A stretch of DNA of 64,000 nt from Marinobacter salarius (GTDB lineage: Bacteria; Pseudomonadota; Gammaproteobacteria; Pseudomonadales; Oleiphilaceae). Under the pieces are notes generated by a model. It saw nothing but the letters and a program-made list of their open reading frames with translations. It did not search any database and had not been told where the DNA came from. Within the stretch, counting starts at the first letter, position 1. Every line of letters starts with the position of its first letter. The position numbers and the translations under genes are program-made. This document shows positions 9,109 to 17,815 of this stretch, piece after piece. The DNA lies in the NCBI RefSeq assembly GCF_032922745.1, contig NZ_CP136693.1, forward strand, positions 4,092,001-4,156,000, written 5' to 3'.

Positions 9109-10868
9109 CAGCGGTCCACGTCTGCCATCACGAAGTCGATACTACCCAAGTGGGCGATCAGGTCCGGCACGAAGCCTCCGCGCATCACCGCCGGTATCTG
9201 CTGCAGGTGTGGGAAGCTCGGGGTACGGATGCGGGTACGGTAGCTCATGGTGTTGCCGTCACTGGTCAGGTAATAACTGTTGATGCCCTTGGTGGCCTCA
9301 ATCATCTGCAGGGATTCATTGGGTTCCAGCACCGGCCCCCAGGACACCTGCAGAAAGTGGGTAATAAGGGTTTCGATGTGCTGGAGCATGCGCTCCCGGG
9401 GCGGCGGCGTCGTCAGTGGATGATCCGCCTTGTAGTCACCCGCGGGCATGTTGTTGACGCACTGCTGGATGATTCGAAGGCTCTGGCGCATTTCGTCGAT
9501 ACGCAACTGCCCCCGGTCGAACACATCCCCGTTATGGCCCAGCGGCACCTCAAATTCGAACTGTTCATAACCGGAGTAAGGCCGCTGCTTACGCAAATCA
9601 AAATCGCAGCCGGTGGCCCGCAGGTTAGGCCCGGTCACCCCCCACTCCAGTGCCTCGGCTGTATTGAAGGCCGCCACATGGCGGGTCCGCTCGCGCACGA
9701 TGGCGTTTTCCATCATCGCCCGTTCGTATTCCTTCAGGCGTGCGGGCATCCAGTCCAGAAAGCCCTGCACCAGTTTTTCCCAACCCTGGGGCAAATCCTG
9801 CATCACACCGCCAATGCGGTACCAAGCCGGGTGCATGCGAAACCCGGTAATGCCTTCGATCACCTCATAGCCCCGCTGCCGGTCGCTGAAGGTGTAGAAC
9901 ACCGGCGTCATGGCACCCAGATCCTGCAGATACGTCCCGAGGAACAACAGATGGCTGGTGATGCGGAACATCTCCGCCATCATCACCCGAATCACCTTCA
10001 CCCTGTCCGGCACCTCAATACCGGCCAGTTTTTCTGCGGCCAGCACATAAGGCAGGTTGTTCATCACCCCACCGGTGTAGTCAATGCGATCGGTGTAGGG
10101 AATAAAGCTGTGCCAGGACTGGCGCTCGGCCATCTTCTCGGCGCCCCGGTGGTGGTAGCCAATGTCTGGCACGCAATCGACGATTTCCTCACCGTCCAGT
10201 TGCAGCACAATGCGGAAAGCCCCATGGGCGGACGGGTGATTGGGCCCCAGGTTGAGAAACATGAACTCCGCCCCGTCGCGTTCACGCTGCATGCCCCAGG
10301 CTTCCGGGTCGAACCGCATGGCTTCCTGTTCGGCATCCTGGCCTTCCACGGTCAGGGTATAGGGATCAAACTCGGTGGCCCGGGCGGGGTAATCCTTCCT
10401 CAGCGGGTGGCCCGTCCAGGTCGGCGGCATCAGTATCCGCTCCGGATGCGGGTGTCCGGCGACGGCGATGCCGAACATGTCCAGGATTTCCCGCTCGTAC
10501 CAGTTGGCATTGGCGAAGACGTTGCTAACGGTGGGCACCCGCAAATCGCTCTCTGGCAGCCCAACCTTCAGGATCAGGTCTTCATTACGCTCCACCGACA
10601 GCAAGTGGTAGAACACAGTGAAGTCAGCCTCTGGCAGACCGTTCCTGTAACCACGCAAGCGCTCATCCACGGCGGACAGGTCATAGAGCATGGAAAACGG
10701 CGCTCGCTGCTGCTTCAGGTGCGCCAAAATATCGACGATACTCTCTCGCGACACCCAGAATACCGGCATGCCCGTCAGCGTGGGCTGCACATGCAGTACA
10801 TCCTCGCGGAAATCACCCAGCAGGCTCTCGATGTCAGTGGCATCTGTCGTCATAGTCGTGATTGTCAC
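9108..10868 (-). CDS. nuoC: NADH-quinone oxidoreductase fused subunit CD
   Basis: Fusion of the 30-kDa (NuoC) and 49-kDa (NuoD) subunits, as in E. coli and Pseudomonas. The NuoC part includes NANWYEREILDMFGI and HPLRKDYPARATEF; the NuoD part includes NLGPNHPSAHGAFRIVLQLDGE and ends in the conserved GSIDFVMADVDR. NuoD lines the quinone site. The reading frame is open upstream, but the family N terminus and the GTGA overlap with the nuoB stop favour GTG at 10868; ATG at 10853 (MTTDATDIES) is the alternative. The fusion is an established marker of this complex I lineage. Confidence 0.96.
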   Translation of the reverse strand: MTITTMTTDATDIESLLGDFREDVLHVQPTLTGMPVFWVSRESIVDILAHLKQQRAPFSMLYDLSAVDERLRGYRNGLPEADFTVFYHLLSVERNEDLILKVGLPESDLRVPTVSNVFANANWYEREILDMFGIAVAGHPHPERILMPPTWTGHPLRKDYPARATEFDPYTLTVEGQDAEQEAMRFDPEAWGMQRERDGAEFMFLNLGPNHPSAHGAFRIVLQLDGEEIVDCVPDIGYHHRGAEKMAERQSWHSFIPYTDRIDYTGGVMNNLPYVLAAEKLAGIEVPDRVKVIRVMMAEMFRITSHLLFLGTYLQDLGAMTPVFYTFSDRQRGYEVIEGITGFRMHPAWYRIGGVMQDLPQGWEKLVQGFLDWMPARLKEYERAMMENAIVRERTRHVAAFNTAEALEWGVTGPNLRATGCDFDLRKQRPYSGYEQFEFEVPLGHNGDVFDRGQLRIDEMRQSLRIIQQCVNNMPAGDYKADHPLTTPPPRERMLQHIETLITHFLQVSWGPVLEPNESLQMIEATKGINSYYLTSDGNTMSYRTRIRTPSFPHLQQIPAVMRGGFVPDLIAHLGSIDFVMADVDR

Positions 10869-11542
10869 AGTTTGTCCGGCGTGCGCAATTCGGTGGCCTG
10901 GATGCGCTGATCCCGCCATTTTTCACGCTGGGACGGCATCTCCGCCCTATAGACACCCTGATCGCCAACCACCCAGGACAGCGGTCTGCGTTCTTCCTGG
11001 ATGGAGTCCTGTAGCAACTGCAACCCCTGCAGAAAGGCCTCTGGCCGGGGCGGGCAACCGGGCACATACACATCCACTGGCAGGAACTTGTCGACGCCCT
11101 GCACCACCGAGTAGATGTCGTACATACCGCCGGAGTTTGCGCAGGAGCCCATGGATATTACCCACTTGGGTTCCAGCATCTGGTCGTACAGTTGCTGGAT
11201 CACCGGCGCCATCTTGATAAAGCAGGTGCCGGCAATCACCATGAAATCCGCCTGTCGGGGCGATGCGCGGATAACTTCGGAGCCAAAACGGGCAATGTCG
11301 TGGGGCGCGGTGAAGGCCGTGGTCATTTCCACGTAGCAGCAGGACAGCCCGAAGTTGTAGGGCCAGAGGGAATTCTTGCGGCCCCAGTTGACCGCGGAAT
11401 TGAGAACGTCGCTCAGCTTGCCGGTGAACACATTGCGTTCAAGCTGGCGTTTCACCGGATCTTCCGACGGTTCCTGTTGCCGTACCGGGTATTGCGTGTC
11501 ACCTTCCGGCGAAGGTTCCGCCCTGGTCAGTGTGTAGGACAT
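10865..11542 (-). CDS. nuoB: NADH-quinone oxidoreductase subunit B
   Basis: Carries cluster N2, the last Fe-S centre before ubiquinone. All four ligands are present: the tandem C68-C69, C134 and C163 (PGCPPRPEA). The 225-residue length is normal. It follows nuoA by 72 bp, the largest gap in the operon, and its stop overlaps the start of nuoCD. Confidence 0.97.
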   Translation of the reverse strand: MSYTLTRAEPSPEGDTQYPVRQQEPSEDPVKRQLERNVFTGKLSDVLNSAVNWGRKNSLWPYNFGLSCCYVEMTTAFTAPHDIARFGSEVIRASPRQADFMVIAGTCFIKMAPVIQQLYDQMLEPKWVISMGSCANSGGMYDIYSVVQGVDKFLPVDVYVPGCPPRPEAFLQGLQLLQDSIQEERRPLSWVVGDQGVYRAEMPSQREKWRDQRIQATELRTPDKL

Positions 11543-11614
11543 GCTGCGCCTCCATGGGCGCTGGTCCCAACAGCGAAATCACCGTTGGCCCGCGCCGTAA
11601 TCGGGTGCGTTGAA

Positions 11615-12031
11615 TCAGCCTGCCGGACTACGAGGTCTACCGCTGGATGATTCCGGGGCCCAGTCCAGGGCACCGGTACGACTGTCATAGAGCAGACCGG
11701 CCAGCAGAATCAGGATAAAAACCGCCGCGCCCCAGAATCCTGTCCAGCCCACGTCGGGAATGACAATGGCCCAGGCAAACAGGAACACGGCTTCGATATC
11801 GAAGATCACGAACAGCATCGCGACCAGATAAAATTTGACGGAAAAGCGTTGTCTGGCATCACCGGTGCCGACGATGCCGGACTCGAAAGGGAGGGATTTG
11901 CTGACACCCCGGCTACGCCCTCCAAGCAAGCTGGAGGCACCCACCATAAAGGCACAAAGACCCAACGTGGCAACGATGAAGAAGCCGGTGGCCCAGTAGC
12001 GGACCAGCAAGTCAGTGACGGTGTCTGCCAT
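11615..12031 (-). CDS. nuoA: NADH-quinone oxidoreductase subunit A (first gene of the operon)
   Basis: Small membrane subunit with three helices. It has the conserved LPFESG motif of the flexible quinone-site loop and the acidic second helix FVIFDIEAVFLFAWA. At 138 residues the C terminus carries a polar tail rich in Ser, Arg and Pro that looks poorly conserved. It is the first gene of the nuo operon; the 103 bp upstream should hold the promoter and include the 10-bp palindrome TTTGCGCAAA at 12091-12100, whose role is unknown. Confidence 0.96.
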   Translation of the reverse strand: MADTVTDLLVRYWATGFFIVATLGLCAFMVGASSLLGGRSRGVSKSLPFESGIVGTGDARQRFSVKFYLVAMLFVIFDIEAVFLFAWAIVIPDVGWTGFWGAAVFILILLAGLLYDSRTGALDWAPESSSGRPRSPAG

Positions 12032-12134
12032 GCGCTCTCCCTATGAATTCAGGATGAAGCCCTGACTAGAAACCTAACAGTGGATTAGCGTTTGCGCAAA
12101 TAATGAACGGCGAAAATCAATGACCTGGGGCAAC

Positions 12135-12362
12135 TCAGCCGCCCCTCACACCCAACCTGTCCAGATAGACATGGAGCTCCGCTTCACTGATATTGACGTA
12201 TTCCACCACCCGGCCGTAGAGCATAACCGTTGGCACATTACGTCCTTTTAATTCACGCTGGGTTTCGTGTAACACATAGAGAATGATCCGCTCCGTGCGG
12301 GTGAGACCGTCACGGGCGTCAGGGATAGTTTCCAGCAGGGTATCCATTTGTTCCGGCGTCAA
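12135..12362 (-). CDS. Small conserved-looking protein of unknown function
   Basis: A 75-codon frame starting at TTG (12362), or 70 codons from ATG at 12347 (MDTLLETIPD). The product is soluble, mixed helical, with charged residues and a VPTVMLYGRVVEYVNISEAELHVYLDRLG tail suggestive of a helix-strand-helix fold. I do not recognise the family. Reading-frame composition looks coding, and the gene shares the nuo strand 100 bp upstream of nuoA. An 8-bp hairpin (12387-12405) lies just before it. The start is uncertain because neither codon has a strong ribosome binding site. Confidence 0.6.
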   Translation of the reverse strand: MTPEQMDTLLETIPDARDGLTRTERIILYVLHETQRELKGRNVPTVMLYGRVVEYVNISEAELHVYLDRLGVRGG

Positions 12363-12386
12363 TGAACTTTCTACCTCACCTCTGAA

Positions 12387-12405
12387 GCGCTGTTCTCAAC
12401 AGCGC
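12387..12405. repeat. Perfect hairpin GCGCTGTT-CTC-AACAGCGC
   Basis: An 8-bp perfect stem with a three-base loop lies in the divergent region between the 75-aa gene (minus) and the MFS transporter gene (plus). No T-run follows on either strand, so a terminator is unlikely. It could be an operator or a leader hairpin of the minus-strand gene, whose start is 25 bp away. Confidence 0.5.
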
Positions 12406-12533
12406 ACGAATTCACACCACAGACGGATCGGGTGGGCCCCTTTAATTCAAGCGAGACCATCACTACAGTACTTTCGCATAACCCCACAAACTTATACTGA
12501 CATCCAGACTAGCGGACAAGCGGGGACCGACGA

Positions 12534-13781
12534 TTGATGCGGCAAACCATCATCAGCCTGACGTCACTGATCCTGAGCATCATTCTGCTCATCGCAGGTA
12601 ACGCTTTCCTCATGACCCTGCTGGGGCTCAGGCTCAGCATCGAAGACTTCAGCGCCAGTGTGATCGGGTGGATCCTGGCGTTCTACTCCATCGGCTTTGT
12701 GGCCGGCACGCTCTATGCCGGGCGCATCATTGAAAAGGTGGGACACATCCGCGCGTTCGCGGTTTTCGCCGCGGTGCTTTCTGCCTCAATACTGATTTAT
12801 CCAATGGCCGTCCAGGCCGGGCTCTGGGGTGGCCTTCGGGCCGTGGGCGGCTTCGTAATGGCCGGCCTGATGATCGTGATGGAAAGCTGGTTCAGCAGCA
12901 AGGCCGACAACCGTAACCGGGCCAGCCTGTTTGCCATTTACCAGGTCATCTTCTTCCTATCCACCGCCGGAGGCCAGGTACTGATACGCGTTGCCGACCC
13001 GGCGGGCTTTATTCCCTTCTCCCTGGCAACCATCCTGGTGGTTCTCGCCCTCACGCCCCTTGCAATGACCCGCCGGGAGTCACCGTCGGTTTCGCAGGGT
13101 GAACGCCTGTCATTACGTAAACTCTATAACAAGTCACCAACGGGCACGCTCGGCGCACTGATCGCCGGGCTGCTCATCAGTGCCTTCTATGCCATGGGGC
13201 CAGTGTACGCCAATCAGATTGGCCTGAACCTCGGGCAGCTCTCCAACTTCATGGCTTCGGCCATCGTGGCTGCCATGCTGATGGCCTGGCCCATCGGGCA
13301 ACTGTGCGACCGCTTCGACCGATACCGGGTCATGCTGGTGGCCGCCATCGTCGCTGCCGTGTGCAGCCTGGCTGCAGCTGTTATTGGCAACATCAGCATG
13401 GTGGCCCTGGTGCTGTTTGTCGGGTTGTACATGGGCATCAGCGCTGCCATCTACCCCATCGCTGTGGCCATCACCAATGACCTGATGGAAACCCACCAGA
13501 TCACCGCAGCGAGCACAGCACTGTTACTGAGTTACGGCATTGGCAGCATCATCGGCCCGCTGGTCAGTTCCCTGTTCATGGACCTTCTGGGGCCGCGGGG
13601 CCTTTTCGTCAGCAATGCCCTGATGCTGGGAGGGCTGATCCTGTTCATGGTTGCGGGGCCGAAGCGCCAACACCCAACTGTGGAGCAGCAGGAGCAGTAC
13701 TACACCGTCACTCCGGAAGCAGGATTGGGGGTTGAGGAACTTGATCCGCGCAATACGGAGTTTGAATCACGGGAGACCTAG
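12534..13781 (+). CDS. MFS transporter, YcaD-like
   Basis: A 415-residue inner-membrane transporter with about twelve hydrophobic segments, two six-helix halves and a polar tail. Sequence features resemble the E. coli YcaD group: the short LYAGRIIEKVGHIRAF motif between helices 2 and 3, VMESWFSSKADNRNRASLFA, and WPIGQLCDRFDRY in the second half. The substrate of this group is unknown. It stands alone, divergent from the small gene at 12135-12362 and convergent with the MORN-C13 lipoprotein gene. ATG at 12537 (MRQTIISL) is an alternative start. Confidence 0.85.
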   Translation: MMRQTIISLTSLILSIILLIAGNAFLMTLLGLRLSIEDFSASVIGWILAFYSIGFVAGTLYAGRIIEKVGHIRAFAVFAAVLSASILIYPMAVQAGLWGGLRAVGGFVMAGLMIVMESWFSSKADNRNRASLFAIYQVIFFLSTAGGQVLIRVADPAGFIPFSLATILVVLALTPLAMTRRESPSVSQGERLSLRKLYNKSPTGTLGALIAGLLISAFYAMGPVYANQIGLNLGQLSNFMASAIVAAMLMAWPIGQLCDRFDRYRVMLVAAIVAAVCSLAAAVIGNISMVALVLFVGLYMGISAAIYPIAVAITNDLMETHQITAASTALLLSYGIGSIIGPLVSSLFMDLLGPRGLFVSNALMLGGLILFMVAGPKRQHPTVEQQEQYYTVTPEAGLGVEELDPRNTEFESRET

Positions 13782-13942
13782 GGTGCGCCTGTAACAACCC
13801 GAATGCGCCACCTGTCCATGGATCGTTTTGGCAGCTAACCCGGAAAACGAGCTGCCCACAACTGCCCACTTTTTCCGCCTCCGCAGAAGAAGCGGCTGTG
13901 ATCAGTGGGTCCATCGCGAGCTCGTCACGGTGTTTTAGCTTT

Positions 13943-15331
13943 CTAAGGTGCAGGCTGAGGCATCTGGCTCAACCACTCTCGCAGGTTCTCACCGACGTGC
14001 GACTGGGGATAGGACCAATTCGATTCCCCCATACCAATCTCTTCTTCCCAGGTTCGGATCTGCTGGTTGATGTCCTCGAACATGGCATCAGGGTCGGCCA
14101 ATGACAGCCCCACACTCTGATAAACCGCCTTGGTGAACCAGGTCATCTCCGAGTCATCACCACAGCCGAAAGAGGTACGGTCTGCCCGGGCGGAGGTCAT
14201 GATCAGTGTGTCTTCGTCCTTGAGTGGCTCTATCCACTGGCCGGAGTAGCATGCAGAAATCACCAGCAGTTTTCGGCGCACATTCAGTGGTTCCAGCATT
14301 TCCGCAAAATCCTGCGGCGAGAGGTTCGGCAACTCGATACCGGGTTGCTGCAACAGCAGTTGTCCGTTTTGCATACCGTGGCTGACCAGGTGAACCACAA
14401 GCAGGTCTTCCTCAGGATTCATCTTCGCATCCAATGCCGCCAGAGCTGAGGCAATGGATGGCCGGGTAGCCAGGGGAAACGTTTCATAGTCCCGATGATT
14501 GAGCAGCATGATGGCGCGGTTTTCGACATCAAACTGCGCCTGAAGGCCAGTTTTGGCAACCTGGATATCGCGCATGAACACCGACTCGGTGCCGTCGCCA
14601 CCAACTGCCAGGAAGTAAGCATCTGCTGCCTCCGCCTGTTCAGGGGCGAGGCTCTCGATCTGGTTGTTCAGGCGCCGACGGTCTTCGACGAGAATAGTCT
14701 CGGTGAAAAGCGCTGGTTCTTCCGGGACAGGTGCTTCCGCGACGTACTCTTCCTGGTCGACGAACTCACCAAACTCCCAGGTTCCTGTGAGGCTACCCAG
14801 ATCCTCCGATTCGCCGGTAAAGGCGTAGCTGCCTTCCCCGTGGTAATACCAGTCACGGAACTCCCCTTCGTAGGTGCCGTAATCCGTAACGTGTTTTCCC
14901 TCCACGGGATTGCCATCTTCAAACTCAGCGACATAGACACTGCCACCGGCTTCGTAACGCCCCTCACCGTGGAACTCACCGTTCCGGAATTCCCCCTCGT
15001 AGCGACTGCCGTCGTCTTCGATTACGCCCTGTCCCGACATCGTCCCTTTCTGGAACTCGCCCTCGTAATGCCAACCCGCCGGGGACTCGAGCTCACCATG
15101 GCCGTGCCAGTAGCCCTCCTGGAACTGGCCGGTGTAGACCATGCCACTGGCAAATTCCTGAACGCCTTCACCGTGAAAGTAACCATCCTGAATATCACCG
15201 GAATAGGTACTGCCGTCCGGAAGGCGGGCGTCAGGCGGAAGCAGTTGTGGCGCATCGCAGGCGGTGAGCAAAAGGATTGCGACAAGCGGGAAAGCTCGCC
15301 GCAGGGGGCTTGATACAACGGGTTTTCTCAT
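13943..15331 (-). CDS. Lipoprotein with six MORN-type repeats and a C13/caspase-like peptidase domain
   Basis: A 462-residue exported protein. A type II signal peptide ends in LTAC with the lipidated Cys at position 25, followed by Asp26; in E. coli an Asp at +2 is the inner-membrane retention signal. Residues about 43-167 contain six MORN-like units (YxGxFxxGxxHGxG), one degenerate. Residues about 225-455 look like the legumain-type C13 peptidase of clan CD, with His318 in HLVSHGM and Cys361 in VISACYSG as the likely dyad. It may be a membrane-anchored protease with a beta-hairpin MORN scaffold; target and trigger are unknown. No obvious operon partner. Confidence 0.85.
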   Translation of the reverse strand: MRKPVVSSPLRRAFPLVAILLLTACDAPQLLPPDARLPDGSTYSGDIQDGYFHGEGVQEFASGMVYTGQFQEGYWHGHGELESPAGWHYEGEFQKGTMSGQGVIEDDGSRYEGEFRNGEFHGEGRYEAGGSVYVAEFEDGNPVEGKHVTDYGTYEGEFRDWYYHGEGSYAFTGESEDLGSLTGTWEFGEFVDQEEYVAEAPVPEEPALFTETILVEDRRRLNNQIESLAPEQAEAADAYFLAVGGDGTESVFMRDIQVAKTGLQAQFDVENRAIMLLNHRDYETFPLATRPSIASALAALDAKMNPEEDLLVVHLVSHGMQNGQLLLQQPGIELPNLSPQDFAEMLEPLNVRRKLLVISACYSGQWIEPLKDEDTLIMTSARADRTSFGCGDDSEMTWFTKAVYQSVGLSLADPDAMFEDINQQIRTWEEEIGMGESNWSYPQSHVGENLREWLSQMPQPAP

Positions 15332-15495
15332 CCAATCTCCTGTGTGTCCGCCGCCTTGGGAGCGCTAAACGCTTTGCTGTAATAACCTGAAGGATCAAAA
15401 CAGCAAACCCCGCAGATTTGTCCGAGTCTTTGGCTGCCAAGCTGAGACAATCCAATGAATAAATCACCCGTGAAGGTACGGGAAATGATTCGCCG

Positions 15496-16107
15496 CTACC
15501 TGCTCGCCGTTGCCAGCCCCACACCAAAGCCGACAAACGTCGCCCCACCCAGTTTATTGACCAAGTGCCCCCCTTTTTCAGATGAAAGCCAGCCACGTGC
15601 TGATCTGGCGAGGCGCGCATACAGCAAGTGGATGGCGACAACCAAAGCGCTGTAAGTGACGACCAAAAGGGCAAACTGGCCGACAAATTCAGTCGAGTAA
15701 TCAATAAATTGAGGAAAAACAGACAGGAAGAAGAATACGGCTTTCGGGTTTGTGAGTTGCAATGTCAGCCCCTCAAGAAACTGGAGTTTCCTGCTCCGAG
15801 CTACCGTCGTCGCTTCCTCAATTTCGGTGACAGGAGACCGCCACAGTTTTACCCCCAGATAAATCAGGTAGGCGGCACCAATAAACTTCATGATGCTAAA
15901 TGCCGTCGCCGACGTCGCCAGTACAATGCCCAGGCTTGTGGCTGAAATACCCGCAACAATGAACGTACCAAAGGCAATCCCCAGAATTCCGCCGAAGGCA
16001 CCGGACACACCGAACCGAATGGCGTTGGTCAGTGTCAACATAACGCCTGGCCCCGGGCTGAGGACAGTCGCTATAGCGATAACAACAAACAGCAGATAAC
16101 TACCCAT
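15496..16107 (-). CDS. LysE/RhtB-family exporter
   Basis: A 203-residue inner-membrane protein with about six helices. It has the family's N-terminal SPGPGVMLTLTNAIRFG motif, and LQLTNPKAVFFFLSVFPQFI in the middle. Members export amino acids or related small metabolites. Its ATG directly follows the stop codon of the upstream permease gene (TAG then ATG, no gap), so it is very probably the last gene of the osmoprotectant import operon. The cargo cannot be read from the sequence. Confidence 0.88.
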   Translation of the reverse strand: MGSYLLFVVIAIATVLSPGPGVMLTLTNAIRFGVSGAFGGILGIAFGTFIVAGISATSLGIVLATSATAFSIMKFIGAAYLIYLGVKLWRSPVTEIEEATTVARSRKLQFLEGLTLQLTNPKAVFFFLSVFPQFIDYSTEFVGQFALLVVTYSALVVAIHLLYARLARSARGWLSSEKGGHLVNKLGGATFVGFGVGLATASR

Positions 16108-16848
16108 CTAGACTCCTACGGATTGCAATCGACGATCCCAGGATCGTTCAAGTGCTTCAAACAGGCTATCCGTTGTCAGCGCAAGCAACCCGATCAGAAT
16201 CGCCCCTTGCAGCACATACGCGGTATTGCCGTTCACCAGCCCGGCAATCACCGGATCGCCCAGGGTGCGGGCTCCAATGGTTGAGCCGATAGCGGCGGTC
16301 GCGATATTGATAGTAACAGAGGTTCGAATACCCGCGAGAATGACCCTTCCGGCCAGGGGCAGTTCTACGCGCACAAGGACCTGCACTGGCGACATACCCA
16401 TACCCAGTGCGGCCTCCCGCACAGCCGGATTGATACCTTCCAGCCCCGCCAGGGTATTGCGCAGAATGGGCAGCAAGCCATATAGGACCAACGCAAGAAG
16501 GATCGGAGCCTCGCCGAAACCAAGCACTGGTACCGCCAACGCAAGTACAGCCACCGGCGGAAAGGTCTGGCCAATAGAAGCCACCTGGCCGACCAGAGGC
16601 AGGAAATCGCGGCCAAAAGGACGGGTGACAAAGATGCCGCCAGCCACCGCAACGAGAGTACCCACGGCCGCCGATACGACGACCAGCATCAGGTGATTCT
16701 GAAGCAGGAATAAAAAGCTCTCCCGTTCATAGATCACCTGCTGCTTGCCCGGCTGCACCCAATTGAACAATGGCTCCAGCACCGGCATGCCGGCACTCAG
16801 CACGAGCAGCAGTGAGGCCAAAAGAGTGGCAGGTAACCAAACACGCAT
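16108..16848 (-). CDS. yehW: Osmoprotectant ABC transporter permease, YehW-like
   Basis: A 246-residue inner-membrane permease of the BPD transport family with the EAA-like loop AVREAALGMGMSPVQVLVRVELPLA that contacts the ATPase. Size and order match YehW, the short permease of the E. coli YehZYXW (OsmF) system. It overlaps the ATPase gene by one base (TAATG) and is followed without gap by the LysE-type gene. Substrate is probably a betaine-like compatible solute, by family only. Confidence 0.85.
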   Translation of the reverse strand: MRVWLPATLLASLLLVLSAGMPVLEPLFNWVQPGKQQVIYERESFLFLLQNHLMLVVVSAAVGTLVAVAGGIFVTRPFGRDFLPLVGQVASIGQTFPPVAVLALAVPVLGFGEAPILLALVLYGLLPILRNTLAGLEGINPAVREAALGMGMSPVQVLVRVELPLAGRVILAGIRTSVTINIATAAIGSTIGARTLGDPVIAGLVNGNTAYVLQGAILIGLLALTTDSLFEALERSWDRRLQSVGV

Positions 16849-17795
16849 TACACGCCTTCCTGGATAATGCGTTCACGGGTAATCACACCTGTCTCCTGCC
16901 CCTGCGTATTGAACACCGCAACCTGTCGCAGGTCCTGCCAGAGCATCACGGACAGGGCCAGGCGAATACTGTCCTCCTCCCTGAGCACATGCTCCCCAGG
17001 TTCTGACTGCCGCGGCTCGGTGTGATTAGCCATCAGGTCCCGCACAGGCCGCAAGCTCATCAGTTTCAGACCGCGGTCCTGCTTGCCAATCAGGTTTTCA
17101 ACAAAGTTCGACGCTGGATACCGAAGGATATTCTCCGGCGTGTCATGCTGGATAATGCGCCCCTGATCCATCACGGCAATGCGGGTGGCCAGCTTCAGTG
17201 CTTCATCAATATCGTGGGTCACGAAAACAGTGGTTTTACGGACCTGTTTCTGGATCCGCAGCATTTCCAGTTGGAGGTTTTCCCGCGTTATCGCATCCAA
17301 TGCACCGAAAGGTTCGTCCATCAACAGTATGTTGGGGTCCGCCGCCAATGCCCGCGCAACACCGACCCGTTGCGCTTGGCCGCCAGACAATTGCTGGGGG
17401 TATTTGTTGGCGTGGGCGCTGGGGTCGAGATCCAACAAGGTCATCAACTCGTCGACTCGAGCGTCGATCCGCTCCCTCGGCCAGTTCAACAGCCTGGGTA
17501 CCATGGCGATGTTGCGCGCCACCGTCCAGTGAGGAAACAACCCCGTACCCTGGATCACATACCCCATGTTCAGCCGCAGCTGTTCCGGATTCATGGTGGT
17601 GATGTCCTCACCATCCACCAATATCTCGCCAGCGCTGTGGGGCAAAAGACGGTTTATCATGCGCAGCGTGGTCGATTTACCGCAGCCGGAACTGCCCACC
17701 AGCACGCAGACTTCACCGGTTTCGATGGTCAGGTTAACCCCATCCACTGCGACGGTATCGCCGAAACGCCGGGAGACATTTTTCAGTTCAATCAT
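16848..17795 (-). CDS. yehX: Osmoprotectant ABC transporter ATP-binding protein, YehX/OpuCA-like
   Basis: A 315-residue ATPase with Walker A GSSGCGKST at 34-42, signature LSGGQAQRVG at about 136-145 and Walker B ILLMDEPFGALD at 156-167. The C-terminal third resembles the CBS-type regulatory domain of OpuA/OpuC ATPases that senses ionic strength, though only one short unit seems present. It lies 20 bp after the long permease gene. Predicted to power import of a quaternary ammonium or similar osmolyte. Confidence 0.88.
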   Translation of the reverse strand: MIELKNVSRRFGDTVAVDGVNLTIETGEVCVLVGSSGCGKSTTLRMINRLLPHSAGEILVDGEDITTMNPEQLRLNMGYVIQGTGLFPHWTVARNIAMVPRLLNWPRERIDARVDELMTLLDLDPSAHANKYPQQLSGGQAQRVGVARALAADPNILLMDEPFGALDAITRENLQLEMLRIQKQVRKTTVFVTHDIDEALKLATRIAVMDQGRIIQHDTPENILRYPASNFVENLIGKQDRGLKLMSLRPVRDLMANHTEPRQSEPGEHVLREEDSIRLALSVMLWQDLRQVAVFNTQGQETGVITRERIIQEGV

Positions 17796-17815
17796 CCGAC
17801 CAGTTCCTTCCCCTA

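Noticed and set aside
9084..10910. 608-codon open frame on the plus strand
   Set aside because: It lies entirely antisense to nuoCD and shows His/Gln/Arg-rich text with no family pattern; a shadow of high-GC codon use.
13830..13856. GGCAGCT/AGCTGCC hairpin between the MFS and MORN-C13 genes
   Set aside because: Seven pairs with a 13-base loop and no T-run; too weak to call a terminator.
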